A DNA stretch of 62,000 bases from Adiantum capillus-veneris (GCA_014529385.2 CM043962.1:48012098-48074097), one strand, 5' to 3'; positions 15,640-27,459 are shown, counted from the stretch's first letter. Numbers and translations are program-made. Notes: a model not told the origin generated them from the sequence alone.

Positions 15640-16144
15640 CTATAAATGTCATAAAGTAGGAATCTCCCCCTGGAGATAGGTTAGGCATAGGTCCACACAA
15701 ATCACTATGAACAAGTGCCAACTGTGTATCTCTTCTACTGCTTCTATGCTTATGTGGCTGCTGTGTTTGCTTACCATACAGACAATGTTCACAGAATTCA
15801 AAATCATTAAATGAAAAGCCAGGCAAATAACCAGAACGAGACAAGATTTCCATTCCCTTCTTAGACATATGTCCTAACCGGCTATGCCACAAAGAAACGT
15901 TCGGCTGCTCGGTTACATTGATTACATTTTTAGAGACATTTGATACATAAATCATGTAAAGTCCTCCAGACTTTACTCCATGTGCTACTGTCATAGAACC
16001 CTTGGATATCTTCCACATGTTTTGTCCAAAAGTGGTGACGTAGCCAGCATCATCAAGTAAACCTGTGCTGATCAAGCTCTTTGTAATTGCGGGAACATGT
16101 CTCACATTCTTCAGCGTGAAAGAAGAGCCATTCTGAAACTTCAA
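15527..16144 (-). CDS. Copia-C pol: protease end, GAG-pre-integrase, integrase start
   Basis: A frame of 205 codons. It has the end of the protease domain (LKNVRHVPAITKSLISTG), the GAG-pre-integrase zinc region (LWHSRLGHMSKKGMEIL, CEHCLYGK) and the first integrase catalytic Asp (HSDLCGPM, FIDDYSRKVWVYFLK). It is cut off from gag-protease by the 80-bp duplication at its upstream end and from the rest of pol by a frameshift near 15540-15640. Confidence 0.93.
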   Translation of the reverse strand: MKFQNGSSFTLKNVRHVPAITKSLISTGLLDDAGYVTTFGQNMWKISKGSMTVAHGVKSGGLYMIYVSNVSKNVINVTEQPNVSLWHSRLGHMSKKGMEILSRSGYLPGFSFNDFEFCEHCLYGKQTQQPHKHRSSRRDTQLALVHSDLCGPMPNLSPGGDSYFMTFIDDYSRKVWVYFLKHKDKAFRVFQNVCDTCGESEWQEA

Positions 16145-16255
16145 TTGAACATCTCCAACACCTAAGAATGTGAGCCATGTCTCACATTCTTCAGCTTGAA
16201 AGAAGAGCCATTCTGAAACTTCAATTGAACATCTCCAACACCTAAGATCTCACAT
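16096..16255 (-). repeat. 80-bp tandem duplication inside Copia-C protease
   Basis: The segment beginning CATGTCTCACATTCTTCAGC at 16096 recurs at 16176, and the copies differ by about one base. Because 80 is not a multiple of three, the extra copy shifts the frame and explains why the polyprotein is split here. Confidence 0.93.
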
Positions 16256-17304
16256 GTCTGCCCATTGCCTAGCCGAACATGATCTTTAGTGGTCACATAA
16301 GAAGTAAACCACTCCTTGTTTGGAGACACATGAAGTGATGCCCCTGAGTCTATAATCCAGTCACTCAGTGCATTTCCATCAGATGCTGTAAGAAGAGCTG
16401 AGTCCATTGTATTCTTCAAGAAGTAGATGTCTCCTGACACTAGATTGTCATCCTCTGCAACAGTGTTTGTCACATTTATTTCTTGAATCTTCACTGAGGA
16501 CTTGTTCTTCTCACCATGGTCTTCAAATTTCTCTTTGCCTTTTTCTGCTTTCCATTCTCTATTGTCTCTTTTCATGTGACCCTTCTTGCCACAATGGTAG
16601 CATTCTATGTCACTCTTGCCTTTAGCACTGCGGGACTTGCTACGAGACTGATTCCTCTTTACACCTTTGTACTTTTCTTTGGTCCTTCCCCTGACAACTA
16701 AGGCTGTTCCTTTGCCTTTGTCCATTGTCTTTCTATTGGTTTCTTCAGTAAGCAGACTTCCTTCTACACCCGCTATGTTCAAACCATCTGGAGGTGCAGA
16801 ATTACTCAAAGCTGTGCGAAAAGTGTCCCAACTTTCCGGCAATGTGATCAACAGGAACATAGCTCTAACAGGTTCATCAAACTTGACACCTTGAGCTGAC
16901 AACTGACTGTAGATTGTGTTGAATTCATTCAGATGATTGGACATAGGTGTCCCTTCTTTCATCTTCAAGTCAACAAGCTTCTTAAGCCAGTATACCTGTG
17001 AAGCTGCACTCTGCTTCTCATAAAGATCACTCAGCTTTAACCATGCTTGATAAGCCGACATCTCATCTGCTACATTGAAGTAAACGCTTTCTGCCAAAGT
17101 CAACATAATGGTAGAAAGTGCCAATTCATCCATTTCGCTCCATTCATCTTCGTCCATATCTTCTGGTTTTATCCCCTTGAGCTTTATAGGTTTTATCTGC
17201 TTCTTTTGTACCAACACGTGCCAAATCTACTCCTTCCACAATGGGAAATTGGTTCCATCCAGCTTCCTTATATTGTAAAGAGCACTGTCCTCTGATCCAG
17301 CCAT
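16162..17304 (-). CDS. Copia-C gag and protease
   Basis: The start is taken as the ATG at 17304 (MAGSEDSALYNIRKLDGTNF), a typical Copia gag opening. An in-frame TAG at 17229-17227 (codon 26) interrupts it, after which 351 codons are open from 17217. Visible parts are the capsid-like region (AYQAWLKLSDLYE), the basic stretch before the zinc knuckle, and the knuckle CYHCGKKGHMKRDN, whose last Cys is Asn. The protease follows with WIIDSGASLHVSP. The changed knuckle residue and the early TAG suggest this copy no longer makes working Gag. Confidence 0.92.
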
Positions 17305-18382
17305 AGCTACGATTCACAGTAGTTTACTTTCCTGGGAAAAATTCGGCAGAGTTTCCCCTGTAAATTGACCTCTGAACCAATATCAACCTGTCAAATGAAC
17401 CAAGAAAGCTTCAGATTCTGCAGAAATTTTGGCAGAGTCTCCTTTGTAAAATGGCTCTGGTGTACTCAAAAAACAGCTCAAAAAACACTGTCTCTTTGAC
17501 ACTGTAAGCTGCGGGTAAACCTGTCCTGCACCTGTACTATCTCTCACTGTCCTGTCACTGTCTTGTAAGCATAGAATGTGACAATGCCTCAACGGCAGTA
17601 AAGCAAAGATGCAATCCCAACTGTCTAACTCACAGTCAATACATCCTAGCTGCCTATCTAAGGGTGCTCGAGGGATCGCTCCAAGACCTGTATCACCGAA
17701 AGGATCTCAACATTCGAGAATCCCCCAGCTCAATAAAACCTCACTCGACCCTCAACAAAGGTTGCAGTAAATCTGACAGTACATAGTCTTCCCACAAAGT
17801 CATACATCCACAAATTTCCCACTGTATGCTGTAACCGCTGCGGCGGTTGTTTGCTGCATGACTCACAGCCAGCAAACCCTCAACAGCATACATCATCTCT
17901 GACAATACATCCCATGTGGAAGTACCTGCAATGTCAGGATGAAATCTAGAATATCAAGCAGCAAACACAAGCTACCTGATGAACTAGTGGATGTCGCCTA
18001 CAGTCTGTGTGTAGATGCGCCCGTGTCGTATTTAACACGCCTCCAAGAACTGTGAGCCGTCCTTCGATGTGTAGACAGCCACAAATCAACACTCTGGGAG
18101 TGTCGATATCCGAAGCACCTGCAGTCGTAGGCCGAAAACCCCAAATTTGCAGAGTCGGATCTGCACCCGCCGAGACCACGTAGTCGAAAATGGCCTGCGC
18201 AGACCTTTGTCGAAGCCGAACGGTGGCCGAGATGACCTCAGAATGAAATTCTGAGAATACCTGTCAGAATGAAATTCTTTTGGGGCCGCATCTTTGCCTG
18301 TCGAATTTCACTCCAATCTGAGGCGGTGACTCTAGCCTCCTGCAGTGCTGTCCCGAGACTCGATCTGAGCTCTTATACCAGT
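17305..18382 (-). other. Copia-C untranslated leader with primer binding site
   Basis: The 1.08 kb between gag and the 5' LTR has no convincing ORF. Just inside the LTR the minus strand reads TGGTATAAGAGC (18370-18381), one change from TGGTATCAGAGC, the usual Copia primer site pairing with initiator tRNA-Met. Confidence 0.85.
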
Positions 18383-18574
18383 TGAAGGAATACGAGCGGA
18401 AGTGCGACACGAGAGAGAGTGCGAGAAGAAGAGCACGACGATATGGTGAACTCGCTCTACTGTAATGTGTAGAGCATAGTGAGTTCTTATTAGGTTTTAA
18501 CAAAAGAATATGTGTACATACCTGGCGGCCCGCCCACTTACCTGGGCAACCACATTGGGCTTTATACCCCAACA
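18383..18574 (-). repeat. Copia-C 5' LTR
   Basis: A 192-bp direct repeat of 12968-13159 with TG...CA ends, followed by the GATGG target duplication. Confidence 0.95.
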
Positions 18575-19782
18575 GATGGTAAGGCTTTCAAATGCTTTTT
18601 TTTTTGTTACAGCACTGAAAGCAAAGTTTGCATGTTGTACCATCCACAAACAAAGCATATCTTGGTTTCACGAGATGTTGTGTTTGTGGAAGATTCTGTT
18701 CAGCCCTTGTTGTCATGTACGAGAGATAGTAATGTAAGCTGAGAGGACATTCATGACAATTTGTTGCCTGTTTTCAATGATGGAAATTTGAATGTAAATT
18801 CAAAGGAGGCAAATGTACAACCTATGGGGGTTTCTAAATTTTTTACATATCAGCCTATTTACTGATGTAGATGTACATGATGTACTCGATGAAGAAAGGG
18901 TTGAGAATGAGTAGGCTAGAGGTATGCCAAAATGGGTGGTCCATACTTTGCGCGATAGTAAATTGGATGCATCTTTGTCTAGTCGTACTCGTTCAAATTC
19001 TCACCATGAATCTTATGCATCAAATTATTATGCTTTGGCTATGTCTAGCTGATGTGATGTTGAGAAACCTCTATCTTTTGATGAAGCAAAAAATCAGAAA
19101 GTTAGATGGCTACCATGCAATCAGAATATGATGCACTTATAGAAAATGACACACGGACATTATGTGATTTTCCTCCTGGCAAAAGGCAATTGGTACAAAG
19201 TGGGTTAATCATCCTGGGTTAATCATCACCGCCAGATTTACATGCTTTTTTGGACTTAAATTGGGCTGGTTGTTTTGACACGTGAGTGTCCACAAGTGGT
19301 TTTTGTTTCATGCTGGCAGTTCATGCATATCATGGTTGAGCAAGAAGCAACCTACTATGACCACCTCCAATTGTTAGGTTGAGTGCAAGGCAATCTTCAC
19401 AGCTACGATTGAGTGTGTATGGCTTAGACGTCTTATGGTTTATTTGGGTGTTGGATAAGACACTGCCAACATCATCTACGGTGATAATCAGAGCGCATTG
19501 ACACTTGCAAGTAACCCATGTTTTCATGCTCACACAAAGAACATTGAGGTGCATTACCACTATATCAAAGAGACACTCTCAATAGGAGAGCATGGCTTAT
19601 GTGCCAACACAAGACAACCTCACATATCTTTTCAAAAAGGCATTGTCTCATGAGAAGTTTGAAGCTTTACACAAAGCTTTGGGCTTACTCCCCTTTGTGA
19701 ATTGATCATGTCCTCAGGGCATGGCTCTTCTCTATACTCTATGTGCCAGCTCTCATTCACCTCCTCCCTCTTATGGGGGATT
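18575..19782 (+). pseudogene. Copia-B, right part (integrase tail, RT remnant, RNase H)
   Basis: This continues the integrase interrupted at 12967 (SKVCMLYHPQTKHILVSRDV, then FVEDSVQPLLSC). A linker and the very start of the RT region follow (near 19050-19190), then a jump to RNase H text near 19230 (DLHAFLDLNWAGC) and the end of RNase H (SNPCFHAHTKNIEVHYHY, then ALSHEKFEALHKALGLLPF). Most of RT is missing. Many stops and frameshifts make it older than Copia-A, its family member at 46707-50368. Confidence 0.9.
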
Positions 19783-20015
19783 TGTTATCATATACATGTG
19801 GTAGTGATGTGTGTGTGAATACACACTTAGGACTGTTGGGGAAATTTTTCCCTCACTAGGAGGTTTTCCTCCCCGTGGATTGTATATATGTCCATTACTC
19901 TAGGGATATCTTATCTTTCCATTGCACACCTAAGCAATACTACTCTCTGTTAGGTGCCCTGAGTTTCCTTCGTCTTTTCCAAGATGTGTGTTTTCTTGCA
20001 ACCCTATTTCCAACA
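19783..20015 (+). repeat. Copia-B 3' LTR
   Basis: Similar over its whole length to the 225-bp LTRs of Copia-A (TGTTA...TTTACATGTGGTAGTGATGTG-like start, CTGCAACCC...CAACA end), with more differences. The matching 5' LTR is not in the window. The following 121 bp (20016-20136) contains nothing I recognise and is flanking DNA between Copia-B and the giant Gypsy. Confidence 0.92.
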
Positions 20016-20136
20016 CCACTATGTAGTTACATGCTAAATGATTATCAAGATAGATCTAGATAGGTTGGCATATGATGACTACCTCTACTGGTTAAGGGGT
20101 GTATCCAATAACAAGTATTGTTGCTCACTTTCACAC

Positions 20137-21024
20137 TGTTAGCGGGACGCCGCGACGAACGTCTGCAGCATAGCTCTTTTGTACTAACATAATGTCAATA
20201 TGCAAGGAAGCGACTCGGGGTGGGGCACAGAGACTTAATGAGAGTGTCAATCTCTTCAAAGTGAACTCGAAGACTACTCGTTCTTACAACAAAAGCAAAT
20301 CAACCACTTCCTAGTCAGACAATCAGTATGTGTCCATTCTCAACACTCAACACAATCACACCGTTTCGGTATCCAGACAAATCCGGGATGTCACGAAACT
20401 TAAGGAGAGGTATTACAATACTTATGGGCTCAATCCTACCAAGTTCTGTTACCATCTGGGAAGGTACATAAATCACGATCCATCACAAAAAATGTGCAGG
20501 AAACTGAAACAGAAGCACTTGGAAAGATCCACCTTAAGCATAGAAACACTTATCCAACGTCAAAACATCAAAAAACAACCATTTTAACTCCCAAATCAAT
20601 GCATTTAGCTCACAAACGACTCGTCGCGAACCACAACAGAATTGGAAATGATTACACTTAGATCGAAGAGCAAGAGACAAGGAACGCAATGTACTATTCT
20701 GAATAGAATTTTGATTACCCGTTCAGGAGAAATGATGATTACGAATTGTAGTCACAAGAAGCTTTTGTAGTGCACGTTTTCTTCTCCAAGCTAATGACAA
20801 TCCACCTTTCAAAACTAAGGGTTTTGACTTTAAAAGTTAGAGGGCTTTCCCATGGCCATCTGGCCTCTTACAAGGGGTAGACTCAAAGAAAATAAAAAGG
20901 AGTATGGTCTAATCTCGCTATGATTACAACTCATTTTAGGCAAAATTACAGGGTTTCTGCCAGAAAAATAGAGTATCTGTCGGGTTTGGTGTGCATACGC
21001 CTGTTCGCTCGTATCCACCAAACA
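20137..21024 (-). repeat. Giant Gypsy 3' LTR
   Basis: An 888-bp direct repeat of 55717-56603. It was recognised from long identical runs such as the one starting CGTCTGCAGCATAGCTCTTT. The flank on the outer side is CACAC. Confidence 0.96.
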
Positions 21025-21060
21025 TTCCCCCCTTCCTATTCATTGCACGCCCTCGTGCAA
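21025..21060 (-). promoter_or_regulatory. Polypurine tract and adjacent hairpin
   Basis: On the minus strand AGGAAGGGGGGAA (21025-21037) directly precedes the 3' LTR, the expected position of the plus-strand primer. Beside it, TTGCACG/CGTGCAA (21043-21060) can form a 7-bp stem with a 4-base loop. Confidence 0.85.
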
Positions 21061-21082
21061 GCTGCAGCTGAGGGAGTTCACT

Positions 21083-22587
21083 TTAGTGTCTTCTTTCAAG
21101 TGTTGCAGTGAGATTTTTGAACTTTTGCGCTCTGGCTTCGATCTCGACTTTGGTTTCCAGTTCTCTGAAGGGATTATTTGCGATGGTGCTCTGATAAGCA
21201 ATGTGACACGCTGTCAGATCTTTCATCATTGGATTGAATGTGGAAGAGTCCACTTCGAAGAAACCTGTCATGAAAGCTTCTTCGAAGGTCTACATGTATT
21301 GAGATGGCAGAAACATGACTCTTGCATATAATCCCATGATAATATTTCTGCTGGGGATTTCAGTCTCCATGTTCCAGCAGATACCCCGTGTGCCCTAGAC
21401 AAACACTTGTCATGGATGCTCTGCCACTTCAATGTCTGTGAAGGCTGTAATGCTCGTGATGAGCATTTTGGCAATCTTTACCAGCATCTAGCAAGCGAGA
21501 GATGGGATCTCCTTCATCATATTGATGACTCCTTTTAGAGTTTGAACCATGTAATTCTCTGATGGGGGGTTGTTATTGATCAGCTTAGCTATTACAGGGT
21601 AGTTCAGCACTGCCGGTCTTTTGCTTTGCCAACTGTAAAAACTATCCTAGGATCGCCGCATGTTGACAGGACAGTAAGTGGGGTCGATCCTGAGATGTTC
21701 GGGTGCATTCCTGTAATATGTTTTGTCAGTAGGTTGCTGATCGAAGCTTTCATTCTCCAGAGGGGCTGATTGTCAAGGATTGTTTCAATCTCAAGAGCTG
21801 TAATTCGAACCTCTCTGTAATCCCCTCTGCTATTTGGTTCAATTTTTGGGAGCATTTTTTGCTGCCATAATCGAACTTCTTGCCGCATCAGCGGTAGTGC
21901 GATCATTTCGTGCCCAAAATTTTTTGCCACCTCATCTGGAGTGATCATGAGGAGGGCTGCTAATTCCATCACTTTAATTCATATTGCAGATATGCCTTGT
22001 GTGACGGGTCTTTGACTTCTGAGATCCAACGCTGAATTTCATCTTTTGCCGACTCCGAGGTGGATGTCGTGGTTGGATCTGCAGACTATTGCGTGCCTTT
22101 TCCAGTGCTTGTAGTTGTCATCTCCGTTTGTTGAGTTTCAAACTCGAAGTGATCGAATCTTTCTCTTGCTCAAATTCCCATGTGTCTTGCTGATCCTTTA
22201 TTTGATTTTCTTTCAGATCCTCTACTTCCTTTCTTGCCTCAGCCAGCTGCTTTTTCAAGTCTTCAATTTCCTCATCCTTTGACTGTTGTAGTGCCCTATG
22301 ACCTGCTGTCATGATCTGTCTATCATATTTTTCTTGTTTTAGGGCTTATTTTAACTCTTTGATCTCCTGGCTCAAGGAAGTAGAGTCGGCAGGCATAGTC
22401 GAAGAGGATGGTGTCTCCTATATTGCCAAAAGTTGAGTGAGAGACCTGCTAACCATGGCATGCGAGCCTTGTAGCTTCTCATTCTATTCCTTTTCCCTGG
22501 TTAGCTCCTCCTCGAGGCGTTGTTGTTCGATCTATAAAGCTAAGTTCACCTCATTGAATTGTTGCACTTCTTTATAATAGTAGCTTG

Positions 22588-22680
<93 letters not shown>

Positions 22681-23543
22681 GCTCCGATTGCGCCTGGACT
22701 TGTGCGTTCTTCACTGCCTCTATTTGTTGCTTCAATTGCTCGGATTCTGCTGCTGCTCGAGATACCTCCTTTTTGTTATCTTCTAATTCCAACTCCTTGA
22801 GGTTACAAAGAGCTCTTTGACATTGGAACTGCAGTTTGATCTGCTCTAGGTGACTATCAATATCAAAGGAGCTAACCATCTCCGCTCCTTCTTTTATGGC
22901 TGCTTGAGTGCGTTGCGTTCTTGGTCCTTGCTGATCTGAATGCTCGACCGCCTCAGTCTACTTTTCCTTTTGTTTTAAACCCTCTATTGCGTCAGAGGTC
23001 ATGGCAGGCTTTGTCTGTGATTCCGTTTGTTGATTGCCTTGCTGTTCCATTTGCTTTTTGTCGACTCTTTACTCCGACTGTCCTGCACTTTCCCCTTTTT
23101 CTTGTTATGACCTCTCTGAAACTATCTCAGCATCCTTGGGAGAACTGAGGTCTTGGTCTTGTCCTTCCTCTGTCTCGTGCTATCCCTTTCCTTGAGAGAG
23201 ACTTTTCTCCTCTTTACTTTTTCCAGATTCGTTAGATGATTCTAAATCATCGACGCGTTGCTTCTTGGATTCTTCTTGCTGCCGCCGCTGCTCCATCTTT
23301 CGTTTGAGCTCATTGTGAATTCTTTGGTGCATGGCACTAGCAATTTCTTGTTTCTCTTCAGCTTCCTTCCTCTTTTGTTGCTTGATCCTTTCCAAGGCCT
23401 CTGTCTACCTGCGTATCAGCGGAACATCCTCGACTTCATGATCTTCTTTCTCGTCATCCGCTTTTGTCTCTTGGGTTTGCTGGAGATCTTCTTTTGTTGT
23501 CGAAGCTTTTCCCTCAATGCCTGTGCCTCTTCCATTGTCCTCC
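21083..23543 (-). pseudogene. Extra ORF of giant Gypsy, C-terminal part (coiled coil)
   Basis: This continues the reading frame that starts at 38216 and is cut by the DNA transposon. From right to left on the minus strand come a basic/Gln-rich stretch (MEEAQALREKLRQQKK), a Lys/Glu-rich helix (23395-23180), and a helix with an (Arg-Glu)n run encoded by the TC tract (22879-22532). A further coiled coil follows (KDEEIEDLKKQLAEARKEVE, 22312-22118), then a globular tail (21972-21604 and 21474-21083). Several stops and frameshifts separate them. The heptad-like Leu/Lys/Glu spacing supports coiled coils. I see no membrane segment or enzymatic motif. Position between pol and the 3' LTR matches the additional ORFs of Tat-type elements; function unknown. 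Confidence 0.7.
22591..22677. repeat. (TC)n microsatellite within the extra ORF
   Basis: About 87 bp of pure TC. On the minus strand it is read as alternating Arg-Glu, in frame with the flanking coiled-coil text, so expansion by whole codon pairs lengthens a charged helix. Confidence 0.95.
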
Positions 23544-23640
23544 GGGGGGGGATATTTCTAGGCGAGAAGTTTTCGGCGAGCGCTTTTTAGGAATCAGGTG
23601 AGCAGATTCCTAAAAATATTCTCTTCCTCTTTGTGGACTA
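23544..23640 (+). repeat. Left terminal inverted repeat of the DNA transposon
   Basis: Pairs with 37091-37160 in inverted orientation. The best-conserved part is about 45 bp from 23575. The exact outer end lies in a run of eight G (23544-23551) and is uncertain by a few bases. Confidence 0.8.
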
Positions 23641-23658
23641 TCTCTATCTCTCTCTTTA

Positions 23659-23659
<1 letters not shown>

Positions 23660-23739
<80 letters not shown>

Positions 23740-23747
23740 TAGATAGT
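23660..23747. repeat. (GATA)n(GA)n(GATA)n tract
   Basis: A GA run flanked on both sides by GATA units. It lies between the left inverted repeat and the LINE 3' end and could be the simple-sequence tail of the LINE, a transposon feature, or both. Confidence 0.9.
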
Positions 23748-26700
23748 TCTATTATCGTCCTGGGAGGTCAAATATGACCTATGGGACCAAATGAACATGT
23801 CACGTGGTGTGAGTGGAGTTCATAAGTGACTCTCGATGCTCAAAAATGGCTGAAATGAGCGTCGCAATAGAGAGTCCACATCGTGGTTGGGAGAGGAAGG
23901 TATGTAGGGAGAGCTCATGGCTGAATATATGGGGAAAAGAGGACCTAATGTGGTCAAAAGCTGAGCACTCAAGTAGTGTGTGGTACTCACTCTCTCGCAC
24001 TTGACGAGGGCATAAGGTGCAAAGTCGATGACACTCCTCGCCAGTGCCCCAACGTCCTGTCTCGCAGCGTAGAGAATGGGAGCTAAGACGAATGGAGGCA
24101 ATGGTGCGGATCGCACTCAACGGGATGGGCTCAAGGATGTAGGAATGGGTTCGGTTACCTCGTTCCGAGAAGAAGAGAGATTTGTAGTTTGGGGCAACGT
24201 ATGTGGTGTAATGGCTGAAGCGAGAACCTCCAGATTTCTCCCAAGCCATGATACATTGGCGTTGTAAGAAGGCCTCATTAACTTGGGAGTCGATTGACGC
24301 ATCCTTGACCAAGTGACATGCATCCCATCTTCCAAACCATTTCTTGATATCAAGCATCCACCCCGAACTTAGTATTTTGCTCTTGCATGTCTTTTGAACC
24401 TTTTGACTTGCTTCATATGCGATTCTAGGAAGTCGATGCAAAGGGCTACGTTGTGTCTTACGCATGTACTCCACAACCCTTTCCATGCCCAAGACCTCAA
24501 TGGGAAGCGATCCGGACTCAAGAAGTAAGAGCATGTAGGGTGTTTGTGTCTTGACTTGGAGAAAGTTGGTGAGAAAACGCTTTTGGACATTCTCAAACTC
24601 TTTCCAAGTAGACTTCCCGATGCTTCCACCCCACACCTCCACTCCATAAAGAAGCACCGGTGTCACCAATGTGTCAAAGAGGTACTTTTTGAGAGCCCAA
24701 CACTTGATCTCTCCTGCATTGCACATGTTCTCAAATGCATAATAAGCCCTCTTTCCGGCTTCCAAGCGACGCATTGCACAATCCTTCCATTTATGATTGG
24801 ATGGAACCTCAAGGCCAAGGTACTTGAAGTGATCTACCACTTCAAGTTTCTCATTGTTGTATACAATGCATGGATTTTCGTCATTGAGGGTCTTTACAAG
24901 CATAACCTTGGTTTTGGATCCATTCACGATCAGCCCGCTATGTAGGCAAAAGCGTTCCAAAACACTCATAAGCTTTTGTGCATCTTCTAAGGTATGTGCC
25001 AAGAGCACTACATCATCGGCATAAAGCAAAAGCATGATCACCGCATTTCCAATCTTAACCTCTTCTATGCCTTCTTGCTGCATAAAATCAAGAACCATGT
25101 ATTCCAATTCATCAATGAGTAGCCCAAAGAGGGTTGGGGAAAGTGGGCATCCTTGTTTGACACCAATAGTGCTTGCAAAAAATTCTGAAATTCCATCTCC
25201 CATACGTAATCGACATATCACTTTTTGGTAGATGCGAAAGACTGCATGCATAAATTCTCTCGGCACTTGAAGGCTTTGCATACGTCTCCAAAGATTTCCT
25301 CGCGGTACCATGTCAAAAGCTTTCTTGAAATCCACAAAGCAACAATACAACTTTTTTCCTTTCAATCGAGAGGCTTCCATAAGAACTCGAAGAGTGACAA
25401 GGTGATCAATAGTGCTATGATGCTTTCGAAAACCTGCTTGGCCAAGCGCACGTTTGCCATTCTTTTCAGCCCATTCACTTATCTTCATCTCCATGATACA
25501 TCCAAATAACTTTGCCATCAAAGAACCAACCATTATAGTGCGATAGTTGTTCACATTGTTTACATCTCCTCCTTTGTGCAAAGGTTTGATCCAATTTGCA
25601 CTCCAATCATGAGGCATGCCATACTGAAGTGCAAGGTTAAACATATCGCATATCCAATATCGTGTTTTCTTGCTTGTCCATTTAATCATTTCAGCCTTGA
25701 CACCTTGAAGGTCACCTGCCTTGCGAGTAGCAAGTTTCTCAAGCGCGCGGCATACATCTTCAATGGTAAAGAAGGGAGACATAAATGGAAGGGAGCTACA
25801 ACCCTCCATCTTATCAACATTGGGTTGCTCATAGAGGTTCTTACAATGCATATACATATCCTCAAGAGTCAAGTCACCAAAGCTCTCAACGCGCTTGCCT
25901 TTTAGATTTTGCCAAAACTTGCCACATGCATGTGCTTTCTCTTGTGCTAAAAGAAGTTGTTTTTCGACTTCCCACCTTCTCCTCTTCTTTTGAACAAGTG
26001 CTTTGTATGTGTGTGAACATTCCAAGTAAACTTCCTTGTCTTTGATTGCATCCAATCTTAGCAAGTGTTTTCGGGCTTGACTACATTCCATGTCAAACCA
26101 TTTCTTCTTGGTGCTACCCTTCTTAGACCTTTTGCAAGACATGTGTTTCGCCGAAAAGCATTCCTTCGCACAAGAGAAAATTACTTCTTTGAAAACTTTC
26201 CACTTGCATTCTAATGTTGGGCTCCCTTGATGCTCTATCATGCTTAACATTTGGTCCACCATATCAGCATATATAAGTGCTCGTTTGAAGTCTAGACGTA
26301 GGTACAAATGATTCACATCATGATTGGAGGCTACATGCTCGGGCCGTTTACCACACTTGAGGTCAATACATAACATCCTATGATCCGATTCCGGATTCCA
26401 TTCACCAAGTGTAAAACTTTGTATGCATTCTAGAGTGGCTTCTGAGAACAACATATAGTCAATCACGCTAGCACCATTGTGCTTTCTACATGTAAAGTCA
26501 TTGGTGCCTTGCCATAGAGATACACCATTTGCAATGAGCATTCCGGTACTATTGCACATATGTAGAAGTGACTTTCCATAGTGATCCACTTCTTTTGCAT
26601 CATTAGAACTTCGATTATACATGTATGAGTCATCCACTCTTCTTGATACATGCGGCATGTCGACTTGTTGTGTGTCGTGTTGTAACATATTTGTGCGAGC

Positions 26701-26823
26701 ATTCATGTCTCCAAAAACAATGACTTCACCTTGATCCTTGTGAAACACAGTCAAAGGTATGGAAGCTAGACAAATTGTTTCAAAAACAATATAGACAAGG
26801 GTACTTAAAACAAGAACTCCCAT
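23748..26823 (-). mobile_element. 5'-truncated LINE (endonuclease, RT, zinc knuckle)
   Basis: A 1007-codon open frame (26823-23800) begins inside the AP-endonuclease domain: GDMNAR at residues 38-43 and SDHRM at 146-150, without the N-terminal part of the domain. RT follows with FVDFKKAFD (496-504), KQGCPLSPTLFG and an intact YADD catalytic box (601-604). A Cys/His-rich C-terminus (CHRLCTLC...HTLLEC) ends the ORF. The absent N-terminus is the normal result of incomplete target-primed reverse transcription. It lies about 50 bp past the transposase-side small gene and just inside the left inverted repeat, so it landed in the transposon. The ORF has no stop, so insertion is fairly recent. Confidence 0.93.
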
Positions 26824-26877
26824 TAATAATAAAAAATTTACATTTTATTAAACTTGCATTACATAAACAAGAAGTGT
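26824..26877 (-). terminator. 3' flank and poly(A) signal of the minus-strand small gene
   Basis: Minus-strand AATAAA lies near 26850, about 25 bp after the stop of the 27216-26878 frame and next to the LINE 5' junction. It would end transcription of the small ORF and possibly of the transposase unit. Confidence 0.5.
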
Positions 26878-27216
26878 TCATCTTCTGGAAGGCCCGGTTT
26901 TAGTAGTTGATGTGCTCCCTTCGATTGGCATATTCAGATTCACCACGTTGCTTAGCTGCTGCCTCATTTCCTCCTCATCCTCCTCTGTGATGAGCCTAAT
27001 TTTCTTCCAGCAAGAGAAAGCTAGTTGTCCCGTCTCGTTCAAATTGATTAAGCTCTGCATATTGACTTCCTTGCGCCATTGATAGAGGCGATACACATTG
27101 ATGGTTGCCTTGAGAGCCTGACAAAACCAGTCGGCTCCATACAATGCCTCTCCGTTTGGAATGGCTTCCATGGCATCCCACACAGACTTTATTTTACTCG
27201 CAAGATCGTCGCACAT
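26878..27216 (-). CDS. Small ORF of the DNA transposon, unknown function
   Basis: 112 codons, beginning MCDDLASKIKSVWDAMEAIP and ending in a Ser/Thr-rich tail. It is predicted to be mostly helical, with a Trp/Tyr-rich middle (ADWFCQALKATINVYRLYQW) and an acidic segment TEEDEEEMRQQL. I do not recognise the family. It is intact with a poly(A) signal after it and lies downstream of the transposase gene in the same orientation, so it may be a second product of the element or an extra C-terminal exon. Confidence 0.55.
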   Translation of the reverse strand: MCDDLASKIKSVWDAMEAIPNGEALYGADWFCQALKATINVYRLYQWRKEVNMQSLINLNETGQLAFSCWKKIRLITEEDEEEMRQQLSNVVNLNMPIEGSTSTTKTGPSRR

Positions 27217-27459
27217 CGTGAAAGAAGGAGAGGTGTGCTAGGAAGCTAGTAGACGCTTTCACAAAAATAACTCAAGCTATGGCAATTTATAGCCACTGTG
27301 GTAATATTATATTATTTTATACACATAAACAACCAGTACTCAAATATGAAAAAAAGTTACAAATGAATGTATCCCAATGTGACCATTCTAAGATAAAATT
27401 AGAAAGTAGTACAATTGTTTAGGTGAAGCATACTAAGAAGAAGTGAGCATTGTCAAATG

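Larger units (their letters stand above)
12968..18574 (-). mobile_element. Copia-C, complete Ty1/copia element with TSD GATGG
   Basis: The element is bounded by two 192-bp direct LTRs that start TGAAGG and end CCCCAACA and differ at about five positions by eye. A perfect 5-bp target duplication GATGG lies at 12963-12967 and 18575-18579. It is 5607 bp long, minus orientation, inserted in the integrase of Copia-B. Coding order on the minus strand is gag, protease, integrase, RT, RNase H. It is recently inserted but inactive as it stands: a TAG early in gag and an 80-bp duplication break the frame. Confidence 0.97.

Noticed and set aside
20137-21024. A solo LTR independent of the one at 55717
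   Set aside because: Immediate flanks of this repeat differ from each other (CACAC and TTCCC), while its left flank matches the right flank of the distant copy, as expected for one full element.
23813-25905. Plus-strand frames opposite the LINE
   Set aside because: Antisense shadows of the intact endonuclease-RT ORF.
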